A stretch of 7,638 bases of DNA from Candidatus Aminicenantota bacterium (GTDB lineage: Bacteria; Acidobacteriota; Aminicenantia; Aminicenantales; JAFGBC01): assembly GCA_016933355.1 (NCBI GenBank), contig JAFGBC010000198.1:1-7638 (forward strand), written 5' to 3'. Of this stretch, positions 1-6,692 are shown piece by piece. Numbering within the stretch: position 1 is the stretch's first letter; the number at the start of each line of letters is the position of its first letter. A program made the position numbers and the translations under genes. The notes beneath the pieces were generated by a model that saw only the letters and a program-made list of their open reading frames with translations, had not been told where the DNA came from and did no database searches.

Positions 1-1427
1 AGACGTTCGAGGACGTCGTCGGCCAGAAGGCCGTCGTCCAGACCCTCCAGAACGCGATCAGGGCCAACCGGGTCGCCCAAGCCTATATCTTCTCGGGGAT
101 GCGGGGCGTCGGAAAGACGACGGCGGCCCGGATCCTGGCCAAGGCCCTGAACTGCGCCCAGGGCCCGACGCCGACGCCCTGCAACGTCTGCGAGTCCTGC
201 GTCGGCGTCAACGAGGACCGCGCCCTGGACGTCCTCGAGATCGACGGCGCCTCGAACCGCGGCATCGACGACATCCGCCAGCTCCGCGAGGCCGTCCGCT
301 ACAAGCCGATCCAGAGCCGCTACAAGGTCATCATCATCGACGAGGTCCATCAGGTCACGGGCCCGGCCTTCAACGCTCTGCTCAAAACGCTCGAGGAGCC
401 CCCGCCCTCGACCGTCTTCATCTTCGCGACGACGGAATACCAAAAAGTCCCCGCGACGATCCTGTCCCGCTGCCAGCACTTCGAGTTCCGGAATATCGGC
501 CAGCGGGAGATGGCCGAGCACCTGGCGATGATCGCCGCCCGCGAGCGGATCACGATCTCGCCGGCGGGCCTCCATCTCATCGCCGACGTTTCGCAGGGGA
601 GCCTCCGAGACGCCGAGAGCCTTCTCGACCAGGCCGTCGCCTTCTGCGGAAACGAGGTCGGCGACGAAGCCCTCAAGGAGATCCTGGGCCTCATCGACCG
701 CCGGCTCCTCCTGGAGTTTTCCTCGGCGGTCATCGAGGGGCGTCCGGCCGCGCTTTTCCCCCTGGTCGAGGCGGTCATCGAACGCGGCTACGACCTCCGG
801 GCGTTCTACAAGGAGCTCATTCGTCATTTCCGGAATCTTCTTCTCGTCCGCGCTATCGCCGAGCCGAGCGACCTCCTGCCGCTGGGCGACGAGGCGCTCG
901 CGGCGTTGCGGGCCGAGGCCGAGAAGACCGGCGTCGAGGACCTGCTCCGCTACCTGACTGCCCTTCAACAGGGCGAGGCCGGCCTGAAGTTTTCGTCCCA
1001 CCCCCGGATCTATTTCGAGACGGCCATGGTTCGGCTCAGCCAGTTCCAAAAGCTCGTCCCGATCGGCGAGATGCTCGAGGACCTGAGCCGCCTCAAGCGC
1101 GAGCTGGGGGTTGCCGGCCCGGGTCTCGAGCCGGAGCCGGCGCGTCCGGCGGCGGCCGCCGCGTCCTTCCCGCCGCGCGAGCGCATCCCGGCGGCCGAGG
1201 CGCGCCGACCGGCCCCGCCGCCTCCGCCCGACGTTCCCGGCCGCGAGAAGGAGTCCCCGCCCGAGAGGTCGCCCGCGGCGGCGCGCGGGACGGGGAGCGA
1301 CCGCCTCCGTCGGGCCCGCGACCTCGAAGCCGCCCTCAAGGACCCGTCCTTTAAAACCTTCGACGCAACCTTCAAGGCCCAGGTCGTGGCCGTCGAGCCC
1401 ATGACCAAGCCCGACGAGGAGGACTGA
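1..1427 (+). CDS. dnaX: DNA polymerase III subunit gamma/tau (DnaX), 5'-truncated by the window edge
   Basis: DnaX is the ATPase motor of the clamp loader, which places the beta sliding clamp on primed DNA. The frame is open from base 3 and gives 474 residues; by comparison with the family only about 13 N-terminal residues are missing. Numbering from base 3, the fragment shows the family opening TFEDVVGQ, Walker A (GMRGVGKT, 32-39), the zinc cysteines C51, C60, C63 and C66, Walker B (VIIIDEVH, 109-116) and the SRC arginine-finger motif (155-157). The AAA+ and lid domains are followed by the oligomerisation collar (roughly 235-360), a Pro/Ala/Arg-rich linker (roughly 367-430) and a short conserved-looking tail (LKDPSF...QVVAVEP). 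At about 488 residues in full, it lacks room for the long tau-specific domains IV-V of E. coli. I see no in-frame A AAA AAG-type slippery heptamer, so separate gamma and tau products by frameshifting are not indicated. It is the first visible gene of an operon with the next two. Confidence 0.97.
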   Translation, partial: TFEDVVGQKAVVQTLQNAIRANRVAQAYIFSGMRGVGKTTAARILAKALNCAQGPTPTPCNVCESCVGVNEDRALDVLEIDGASNRGIDDIRQLREAVRYKPIQSRYKVIIIDEVHQVTGPAFNALLKTLEEPPPSTVFIFATTEYQKVPATILSRCQHFEFRNIGQREMAEHLAMIAARERITISPAGLHLIADVSQGSLRDAESLLDQAVAFCGNEVGDEALKEILGLIDRRLLLEFSSAVIEGRPAALFPLVEAVIERGYDLRAFYKELIRHFRNLLLVRAIAEPSDLLPLGDEALAALRAEAEKTGVEDLLRYLTALQQGEAGLKFSSHPRIYFETAMVRLSQFQKLVPIGEMLEDLSRLKRELGVAGPGLEPEPARPAAAAASFPPRERIPAAEARRPAPPPPPDVPGREKESPPERSPAAARGTGSDRLRRARDLEAALKDPSFKTFDATFKAQVVAVEPMTKPDEED

Positions 1428-1428
1428 C

Positions 1429-1740
1429 ATGAAGAACCTGGGTCAGATGCAGAAGATGCTCCAGGCCGCCAAGGACATGCAGGAGAAGATGCAGAGGGAG
1501 CTCGCAGAGCTGCGGGTCGAGGGGACGAGCGGCGGCGGCATGGTCGCGGCCAGCCTGGACGGGCACAAGAACCTCGTCGCCCTCCGGATCGATCCCGAGG
1601 TCGTCAACCCCTCCGACGTCGAAATGCTCCAGGATCTCGTCACGGCCGCCGTCCGGGACGCCGCGGCCAAGGTCGACGAGGAGACCGCCCGGCGGCTGGG
1701 CGGCCTGGGGGCCGGCCTCAAGATTCCCGGGTTGTTCTGA
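1429..1740 (+). CDS. ebfC: YbaB/EbfC family nucleoid-associated protein
   Basis: This 103-residue protein matches the YbaB/EbfC family in length and layout. A charged helical N-terminus rich in Met, Gln, Lys and Glu (about 1-27) is followed by a Gly-rich turn with beta strands (EGTSGGGMVAASLDG, then LVALRIDPEVV) and a C-terminal helix with a Gly-rich tail. Family members are dimers that bind DNA and are thought to act as nucleoid-associated or regulatory proteins; the exact role is unsettled even in model species. The start is well supported: AGGAGG at 1417-1422 lies 6 bases before the ATG, inside the end of dnaX, and only one base separates the dnaX stop from this ATG. Its own stop overlaps the recR start by one base (TGATG). 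Its place between dnaX and recR is the conserved bacterial arrangement, so the family call is firm although the biochemical role is not. Confidence 0.95.
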   Translation: MKNLGQMQKMLQAAKDMQEKMQRELAELRVEGTSGGGMVAASLDGHKNLVALRIDPEVVNPSDVEMLQDLVTAAVRDAAAKVDEETARRLGGLGAGLKIPGLF

Positions 1741-2345
1741 TGTTCGAGTTCGCGGAACCCCTGAACCGGCTGATCGAGGAGTTGCGCCGCATCCCCGGCA
1801 TCGGGGCCAAGACGGCCCAGCGGATCGCCTTCCATATCCTGGGCCTGCCCGCCGAGGACGGCGACCGGCTGGCCGACGCCATCCGGGACGCCAAACGTTC
1901 CGTGTTCTACTGTTCGCGCTGCAATAACATCACCCACGTCGACCCCTGCGCGCTGTGCGCCGACCTCTCCCGCAGCGACGAGGTCCTCTGCGTCGTCGAG
2001 GAGCCGTTCAACATCGCCTCGATCGAGAAGAGCGGCGCGTTCCACGGCCGCTACTACGTCCTGCTGGGGGCGTTCGCCCCGCTCAAAGGCGTCGGGCCCG
2101 ACGAGCTCAAGGTCGACCGCCTTCTGGAGCGGGTCAAGGCCGGCCGCTTCCGCGAGATCATCCTGGCCACCAACCCGACCGTGGAGGGCGAGGCAACGGC
2201 CCTCTTCCTCGTCCGGCTCCTCAAGGACTGCGGCGCCAGGATCACCCGGCTGGCGATGGGGCTCCCGGTCGGATCGGACATCGATTTCGCAGACCAGGTC
2301 ACGATCCGGAAGGCGCTCGAGGGACGGACCGAGCTCAGGGACTGA
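1740..2345 (+). CDS. recR: Recombination mediator protein RecR
   Basis: RecR works with RecF and/or RecO to load RecA onto gapped single-stranded DNA during recombinational repair. All parts of the family are visible in 201 residues, the same length as the E. coli protein. They are the helix-hairpin-helix DNA-binding motif (IPGIGAKTAQR, 18-28), a C4 zinc finger (C58, C61, C70, C73), a Toprim domain starting near VLCVVEEP (82-89) with its conserved acidic residue at E87, the ILATNPTVEGEATA segment (about 141-154), and the typical C-terminus with GLPVGSDIDFAD and ALEGR. The ATG at 1740 shares its A with the preceding stop, and no strong Shine-Dalgarno precedes it. Translation is therefore probably coupled to the upstream gene by termination-reinitiation. 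RecR forms ring-like tetramers in studied species; nothing here looks altered. Confidence 0.97.
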   Translation: MFEFAEPLNRLIEELRRIPGIGAKTAQRIAFHILGLPAEDGDRLADAIRDAKRSVFYCSRCNNITHVDPCALCADLSRSDEVLCVVEEPFNIASIEKSGAFHGRYYVLLGAFAPLKGVGPDELKVDRLLERVKAGRFREIILATNPTVEGEATALFLVRLLKDCGARITRLAMGLPVGSDIDFADQVTIRKALEGRTELRD

Positions 2346-2352
2346 CAGGAAG

Positions 2353-2368
2353 AATTTCGGTTGAAATT
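2353..2368. promoter_or_regulatory. Palindrome overlapping the PFOR -35 box (candidate operator)
   Basis: AATTTC (2353-2358) and GAAATT (2363-2368) are perfect inverted repeats separated by GGTT. The right arm covers the -35 hexamer, so a dimeric regulator bound here would block RNA polymerase. It does not match the textbook Rex or FNR sites as I know them, so the binding protein is unknown. A 6+6 bp palindrome can also occur by chance in AT-rich DNA. Confidence 0.4.
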
Positions 2369-2388
2369 TGGGACGGAAAGAGCATAAT
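2361..2388 (+). promoter_or_regulatory. Sigma-70-type promoter of the PFOR gene
   Basis: TTGAAA at 2361-2366 matches the -35 consensus at 5 of 6 positions. CATAAT at 2383-2388 matches the -10 consensus at 5 of 6, and the spacer is 16 bases. The elements lie in the only clearly AT-rich stretch of the window, just after the recR stop. Transcription would start near 2394-2396, giving a leader of roughly 43 bases. This suggests the PFOR gene is expressed separately from the dnaX-ebfC-recR operon, although read-through cannot be excluded because I see no terminator after recR. Confidence 0.72.
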
Positions 2389-2394
2389 AAACTG

Positions 2395-2417
2395 TTTGGT
2401 TTCTCGATAGAACCGAA
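2395..2417 (+). other. Stem-loop at the predicted 5' end of the PFOR mRNA
   Basis: TTTGGTT (2395-2401) pairs with AACCGAA (2411-2417). One G-U wobble lies inside the stem and a further U-G pair (2402/2410) can close it, leaving a loop of about 7 bases. It begins almost exactly at the predicted transcription start and ends 7 bases before the Shine-Dalgarno. Such 5'-terminal stems often protect transcripts from decay, so this may be a stabiliser; that role is inference. Confidence 0.35.
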
Positions 2418-2424
2418 TCCGACG

Positions 2425-2430
2425 AAGGAG
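2425..2430 (+). promoter_or_regulatory. Ribosome-binding site of the PFOR gene
   Basis: AAGGAG sits 7 bases before the ATG at 2438. It fixes that ATG as the start, in agreement with the conserved N-terminus of the protein and with the family residue numbering. Confidence 0.85.
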
Positions 2431-2437
2431 ACCATCT

Positions 2438-5400
2438 ATGAGCAAGCGCTTCAAAGCCGTCGACGGCAACGAGGCCGCGACGCATGTCGCCTACGCCTAT
2501 TCTGAAGTCGCGGCGATCTATCCGATCACGCCCTCCTCGACGATGGGCGAGCTGGCCGACCAGTGGGCCGCCGACGGCCGCAAGAATATCTTCGGCCACC
2601 CCGTCCAGGTCGTCGAGATGCAGTCCGAGGGCGGGGCTTCGGGCGCCGTCCACGGCAGCCTGACGGCGGGCGCCCTGACGACGACCTTCACGGCCTCGCA
2701 GGGCCTGATGCTGATGCTCCCCAATATGCACAAGATCGCGGGCGAGATGCTGCCGACGGTTTTCCTCGTCTCGGCCCGGTCGCTGGCCTGCCAGTCCCTG
2801 TCCATCTTCGGCGACCACTCGGACGTCATGGCCGCCAGGAACACGGGGTTTGCCCTGGTGGCGGCCGGATCGGTCCAGGAATGCCAGGACCTGGCCGTCG
2901 TCAGCTTCCTGGCGACGCTCAAATCCAAGGTCCCCTTCCTGCTTTTCTTCGACGGCTTTCGGACGTCGAACGAGGTTCAGAAGATCGAGCTGGTCGATTA
3001 TGAGACTCTGGCCGGGCTGTTCGAGTACGGCGACGTGGCCAACCTTCGGCGGAGCGCCCTGACTCCCGAGAGCCCGATGATTAAGGTCGGGCAGCAGAAT
3101 CCGGAGGTTTATTTTCAGGGGCGGGAGACGGTCAACCCCTACTATGACGCGACGCCCGCCATCGTCCAGGCGGCCATGGACAAGGTCGGGAAAGCGCTCG
3201 GCCGGCCCTACAAGCTCTTCGATTACGTCGGCGCGCCCGACGCCGACAAAGTCATCATCGCCATGGGCTCGGGCTCGGAGACGATCGAAGAGACGATCAA
3301 CGCCCTCAACAAGCGGGGCGCCAAGCTCGGCGCCGTCAAGGTCCGCCTCTACCGGCCGTTCGACGCCCGGGCGCTGGCCGCGGCTCTGCCCGCCGGCGTC
3401 AAGACAATCGCCGTCCTGGACCGGACCAAAGAGCCGGGAGCGCTGGCCGAACCGCTCTTCCTCGACGTCGCCGTCGCCCTCCAGGGGCGCGACGTCAAGA
3501 TCGTCGGGGGACGCTACGGCCTGTCCTCGAAGGAGTTCACGCCGACCATGGTCAAGGCCGTCTACGACAACCTGGACGGCGCCCGCAAACACGGGTTCAC
3601 GGTCGGGATCGAGGACGACGTGACGGGGCTTTCCCTCCCGCTCGGTCCCCAGATCGACACCTCGCCCGCCGGCGTCGTCAGCTGCAAGTTCTGGGGTTAC
3701 GGCTCGGACGGAACGGTCGGCGCCAATAAGAACTCGATCAAGATCATCGCCGAAAACACGGATTCTTACGCCCAGGGCTACTTCCAGTACGATTCCAAGA
3801 AGTCGGGCGGCGTCACGATCTCCCACCTCCGCTTCGGCAAGAGCCCCATTCAGTCCCAGTATCTCGTCAACAATCCGACGTTCGTCGCGCTTCACAAGCC
3901 GTCCTACATCGGCCGCTACGACATCCTCGAAGGGATCCGCGAAGGCGGCACCTTCCTTCTCAACTCGACCTGGAAGGCGGACGAGGTCTTCGAGAACCTG
4001 ACCGAGGACATGCAGCGGACGATCATCGACAAGAAGATCAAGGTCTACAATATCGACGCCCTGAAGATCGCCCAGGAGCTGGGTCTGGGCGGCCGGATCA
4101 ACACCCTGATGCAGGCCTGCTTCTTCAAGATCGCCGGCATCCTTCCGGAACAGGAGGCGATCGACCTCATCAAGAAAGCCATTCACAAGACGTTCATCAA
4201 GAAAGGGGAGGAGGTCGTCAAGATGAACTGGGCCGCCGTCGACCGGGCGGCCTCCGCTCTCGAAGAGATCCCCGTCCCGGCCAAGATCACCAAGTCCGCG
4301 CCCGTCCCCAAGCTCGTCCCCGACGGGTCCGACGAGTTTGTCCGTGGCGTGATCGACCCCTTCCTTCACTTCAAGGGGGACACGGTCCCCGTCTCCAGGA
4401 TGCCCCTGGACGGGCGGATCCCGACGGGCACGAGCCGGCTCGAGAAGCGCGGCATCGCGCCCTTCGTTCCCCGCTGGATCGCCGAGAACTGCATCCAGTG
4501 CAACCAGTGCTCCCTCGTCTGCCCCCATGCCGCGATCCGGGCCAAGCAGATCGCCCCGGCCGACCTCCAGGGCGCCCCGGCGAGCTTCGCGACGCTGAAG
4601 GCCAACACCAAGAACGACAAGAGCCTCGCCTACCGGGTCCAGGTCTACGTCGAGGATTGCCAGGGATGCGGGAGCTGCATCGAAAGCTGCCTGGCCAAGA
4701 CCAAGGCGCTCGCCTTTCAGACGATCGAGGAAGCCCGCGCCGACGGGCAAAACGCCAACGAGGCCTTCTTCGAAGCGCTGCCCGACAACGTCACGGACGG
4801 GACGCGGCGCGACACGGTCAAGGGCAGCCAGCTCTTGAGGCCCTACTTCGAATTCAGCGGCGCCTGCGCCGGCTGCGGCGAGACTCCCTACGTCAAGCTG
4901 GCCACCCAGTTCTTCGGGGACCGGATGATCATCGCCAATGCGACGGGTTGTTCGTCGATCTACGGCGGCACCTTCCCGACCATCCCTTATTGCAAGGACA
5001 AGAGCGGGCGGGGGCCGAGCTGGGCCAACTCCCTGTTCGAAGACAACGCCGAATACGGGTTCGGGATGCGGCTGGCCGTGGACTCCCACCGGGCGCAGCT
5101 CCGCGAAGCCCTCGAGAAAGCCGCCGCCTCGGGGGCGACGGCCGAGTTCGTCCAGGCTGCGGACAAGATGAAGGCCGTCTGGACCAAGACCGACAATGAG
5201 GCGAAAGCGGCCGCCCAAGCCGTTCTCAAGGCGCTCCCCGGGGCCGTCGCCAAGGCCGCGACAGCCGAGATCAAGGCGGCCCTGGGCAAGATCCAGGAGC
5301 TGGCCGACTACCTCGTCGACAAGAGCATCTGGAGTATCGGCGGCGACGGCTGGGCCTATGACATCGGCTACGGAGGTCTCGACCACGTCCTGGCCATGAA

Positions 5401-5959
5401 CCGCAACGTCAACGTCCTTGTCCTGGACACCGAAGTCTACTCGAACACCGGCGGCCAGGCCTCCAAGGCGACGCCGACCGGGTCGGTCGCCAAGTTCGCG
5501 GCCTCGGGCAAGAAGACCGGCAAGAAGGACCTGGGCCGGATGGCCATGGCCTACGGCTACGTCTATGTCGCCGCGGTCGCCATGGGCGCCAACCCCGGCC
5601 AGTGCATCAAGGCGTTCCTCGAGGCCGAGGCCCACGACGGCCCCTCGCTCATTATCGCCTACTCCCCCTGCATCAACCACGGAATCGACATGTCCAAGAC
5701 CCAGAACGAGGAGAAGCTGGCCGTCGACACCGGCTACTGGATTCTTTACCGCTACAACCCCGCGCTCGCCAAGGAAGGCAAGAACCCCCTCATCCTCGAC
5801 TCCAAGGAGCCCAAGCTCGAATACCAGGCCTTCCTCAAGAACGAGATCCGCTACCGGACGCTGACCCAGCAGCATCCCGAGATCGCCAAGGTCCTGTTCG
5901 AGCAGGCGGCCGAGGAGGCCAAGAAGCGTTTCGCCGAATACAAGAAGATGGCCGGGTGA
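2438..5959 (+). CDS. nifJ: Pyruvate:ferredoxin (flavodoxin) oxidoreductase, single-chain
   Basis: This cytoplasmic enzyme converts pyruvate and CoA to acetyl-CoA and CO2 and passes electrons to ferredoxin or flavodoxin, a central step of anaerobic metabolism. At 1173 residues it is full length for the fused one-gene form, without the extra C-terminal domain of the Desulfovibrio africanus enzyme (1232 residues). Domain I carries the pyruvate-site residues T31 (YPITPSS), E64 and R114, at the same numbers as in D. africanus. Domain III is marked by GYGSDGTVG from residue 420. The ferredoxin-like domain has two [4Fe-4S] sets: C685, C688, C691, C695 and C741, C744, C747, C751. The usual Pro after the fourth Cys is Leu in the second set. 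The TPP domain has the proximal-cluster cysteines C810, C813, C838 and C1078, plus GDGWAYD (969-975) and NTGGQ (1003-1007). It has its own promoter and appears monocistronic. Direction in vivo cannot be read from sequence; the same family can run as pyruvate synthase. Confidence 0.97.
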   Translation: MSKRFKAVDGNEAATHVAYAYSEVAAIYPITPSSTMGELADQWAADGRKNIFGHPVQVVEMQSEGGASGAVHGSLTAGALTTTFTASQGLMLMLPNMHKIAGEMLPTVFLVSARSLACQSLSIFGDHSDVMAARNTGFALVAAGSVQECQDLAVVSFLATLKSKVPFLLFFDGFRTSNEVQKIELVDYETLAGLFEYGDVANLRRSALTPESPMIKVGQQNPEVYFQGRETVNPYYDATPAIVQAAMDKVGKALGRPYKLFDYVGAPDADKVIIAMGSGSETIEETINALNKRGAKLGAVKVRLYRPFDARALAAALPAGVKTIAVLDRTKEPGALAEPLFLDVAVALQGRDVKIVGGRYGLSSKEFTPTMVKAVYDNLDGARKHGFTVGIEDDVTGLSLPLGPQIDTSPAGVVSCKFWGYGSDGTVGANKNSIKIIAENTDSYAQGYFQYDSKKSGGVTISHLRFGKSPIQSQYLVNNPTFVALHKPSYIGRYDILEGIREGGTFLLNSTWKADEVFENLTEDMQRTIIDKKIKVYNIDALKIAQELGLGGRINTLMQACFFKIAGILPEQEAIDLIKKAIHKTFIKKGEEVVKMNWAAVDRAASALEEIPVPAKITKSAPVPKLVPDGSDEFVRGVIDPFLHFKGDTVPVSRMPLDGRIPTGTSRLEKRGIAPFVPRWIAENCIQCNQCSLVCPHAAIRAKQIAPADLQGAPASFATLKANTKNDKSLAYRVQVYVEDCQGCGSCIESCLAKTKALAFQTIEEARADGQNANEAFFEALPDNVTDGTRRDTVKGSQLLRPYFEFSGACAGCGETPYVKLATQFFGDRMIIANATGCSSIYGGTFPTIPYCKDKSGRGPSWANSLFEDNAEYGFGMRLAVDSHRAQLREALEKAAASGATAEFVQAADKMKAVWTKTDNEAKAAAQAVLKALPGAVAKAATAEIKAALGKIQELADYLVDKSIWSIGGDGWAYDIGYGGLDHVLAMNRNVNVLVLDTEVYSNTGGQASKATPTGSVAKFAASGKKTGKKDLGRMAMAYGYVYVAAVAMGANPGQCIKAFLEAEAHDGPSLIIAYSPCINHGIDMSKTQNEEKLAVDTGYWILYRYNPALAKEGKNPLILDSKEPKLEYQAFLKNEIRYRTLTQQHPEIAKVLFEQAAEEAKKRFAEYKKMAG

Positions 5960-6118
5960 GCGCCCTTACCGGTTCCTGAGGCGGGCGTCCTCTCATCCAT
6001 TGCGTCTCGTCAGGGGTCCGCGGTCCGCGCCGCGGTTGTCCGGCGCGACGTTTTCAGGATCGGGGTGGGGGGCTGTCGTGTTTACCCCGGGGATCCCGAA
6101 CGTGCGGAAACGAGACGG
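5960..6118. other. Intergenic gap between convergent genes
   Basis: This 159-base gap separates the end of the PFOR gene from the end of the minus-strand membrane-protein gene. Apart from the hairpin near 6021-6054, it contains a tandem GGTCCGC pair (6017-6030) and an imperfect inverted region around 6077-6112 with a CCCCGGGG core. Neither has a T tract serving the minus-strand gene. I see no coding potential or RNA gene. Confidence 0.6.
6021..6054 (+). terminator. Probable intrinsic terminator of the PFOR gene
   Basis: CGCGCCG (6026-6032) and CGGCGCG (6041-6047) form a perfect 7-bp GC stem with an 8-base loop. It can be lengthened past a one-base bulge by GT/AC (6023-6024 with 6048-6049). 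TTTT follows at 6051-6054. The T tract is short and starts a few bases after the stem, so efficiency is uncertain. The opposite strand has no T tract after the hairpin, so it serves the + strand only. Confidence 0.55.
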
Positions 6119-6475
6119 CTAGAAGTTGAGGCTGTCCTGGCTGGCGCCGTCCTGGAGGAACAGGGCGCCGGCCTGGATCACGATGAAGATGATGAGGGCC
6201 GCGATCAGGAGCCCGAAGAGGAGCACCGCGGCCGTTTTCAGGTTGGAGACTTTCCGGGCTAGGCCCTGGGGCGAGAGGACATCGAACACCAGCTTGCCCA
6301 GGTACATGATCAGGATCATCAGGCCCAGGGCGAGCCGGTAGATGTAGGTGCCGGCGCGGGGGTAGTCTGACGCGTCGATCTTGAAGAACGGCCGGAGGAG
6401 CCAGGCCGCCGCGAGGAGGACGGCGAGGTTCAACCCGACCTTGAGCGGCTTGTTGGTCGTCGTCTCGAGACTCAT
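6119..6475 (-). CDS. Small three-helix inner-membrane protein of unknown function
   Basis: I do not recognise this 118-residue protein. It has three clear hydrophobic segments, at about 13-31, 43-66 and 81-107. Basic residues cluster at the N-terminus (K9, K12) and in the loop between helices 2 and 3 (R74, K75, K80). By the positive-inside rule the N-terminus and that loop face the cytoplasm and the short polar C-terminus lies outside. The first helix ends in an LLRPFFK stretch, and a loop with DASDYPRAG follows. No catalytic or metal-binding motif is apparent. The ATG at 6475 is preceded by GAGGG 6 bases upstream. A longer overlapping frame starting near 6488 encodes an Arg/Pro/Asp-rich non-protein-like sequence and was not preferred. 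The gene runs convergent to the PFOR gene and lies just past a terminator belonging to the upstream minus-strand unit. How it is transcribed is unclear: no promoter with proper spacing is visible between the terminator and the start codon. Confidence 0.75.
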   Translation of the reverse strand: MSLETTTNKPLKVGLNLAVLLAAAWLLRPFFKIDASDYPRAGTYIYRLALGLMILIMYLGKLVFDVLSPQGLARKVSNLKTAAVLLFGLLIAALIIFIVIQAGALFLQDGASQDSLNF

Positions 6476-6506
6476 GGCCGACCCTCATTCTAAGCCCATT
6501 TCCCCG

Positions 6507-6539
6507 AAAAGAAAAGGCCGGTCCCCGGGCGGCCCGGCC
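6507..6539 (-). terminator. Intrinsic terminator downstream of the DUF4097-like gene
   Basis: Read on the minus strand, GGCCGG (6539-6534) pairs with CCGGCC (6521-6516) across a 12-base GC-rich loop. The stem is followed at once by TTTTCTTTT (6515-6507). Perfect GC pairing plus an 8-of-9 T tract makes this the best terminator in the window. It lies about 150 bases beyond the DUF4097-like stop and 31 bases before the start of the small membrane protein, so it either separates the two genes or attenuates read-through into the second. Confidence 0.72.
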
Positions 6540-6595
6540 GCGTTTCGTCGGGGGGGATGGGAAGGGCGGTCGATGCGTCTAATCAGCGATGGCGA

Positions 6596-6647
6596 AGGGC
6601 GCGCCCTGACACCCTTCTCGATAAACGCTCCTGATTCCCCTTCTCGA
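6596..6647. repeat. Short palindrome and 10-bp direct repeat in the 217-bp gap
   Basis: AGGGCGCGCCCT (6596-6607) is a perfect 12-base palindrome. CCCTTCTCGA occurs twice in direct orientation (6612-6621 and 6638-6647), 26 bases apart start to start. The rest of the gap 6541-6595 shows nothing I can assign. These may be regulatory sites or chance in GC-rich DNA. Confidence 0.3.
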
Positions 6648-6670
6648 GAGGCCGGGCCGCCCCGGCCTCT
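6647..6670 (-). other. Perfect 10-bp stem-loop after the DUF4097-like gene
   Basis: AGAGGCCGGG (6647-6656) and CCCGGCCTCT (6661-6670) pair perfectly around a 4-base loop, starting 22 bases beyond the minus-strand stop codon. On the minus strand no T tract follows, so it is not a classical intrinsic terminator; on the + strand only TTT follows and no gene precedes it. A 3'-end stabilising hairpin for the DUF4097-like transcript, upstream of the true terminator, is the likeliest reading. Confidence 0.55.
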
Positions 6671-6692
6671 TTCCCCGGAAAAACCGCCCTGT

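Noticed and set aside
441..447. CAAAAAG in dnaX as a possible programmed frameshift site
   Set aside because: In the reading frame it is CAA AAA G, not the X XXY YYZ phase needed for a -1 slip. It also lies inside the ATPase domain, where a shift would not make a functional gamma form. TTTAAAA at 1350-1356 is likewise out of phase.
1443..2435. A 330-codon minus-strand frame opposite ebfC and recR
   Set aside because: It is the complement of two well-recognised genes and encodes a compositionally biased sequence without motifs.
2054..5875. A 1273-codon open frame on the minus strand opposite recR and the PFOR gene
   Set aside because: Its translation is Gly/Asp/Arg/Val/Leu-rich with no recognisable domain, and it lies opposite a fully conserved PFOR. 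High GC at third positions on the sense strand removes stop codons in this antisense frame.
5960..6118. Searched for a tRNA, small RNA or riboswitch in the gap after the PFOR gene
   Set aside because: Only a terminator-like hairpin and short GC-rich inverted segments are present; nothing resembles a cloverleaf or known riboswitch core.
6487..6515. Possible promoter (TTTTCT / TAGAAT, minus strand) for the small membrane protein
   Set aside because: The -35 matches only 3 of 6 bases, and a start about 7 bases past this -10 would leave the Shine-Dalgarno outside the transcript.
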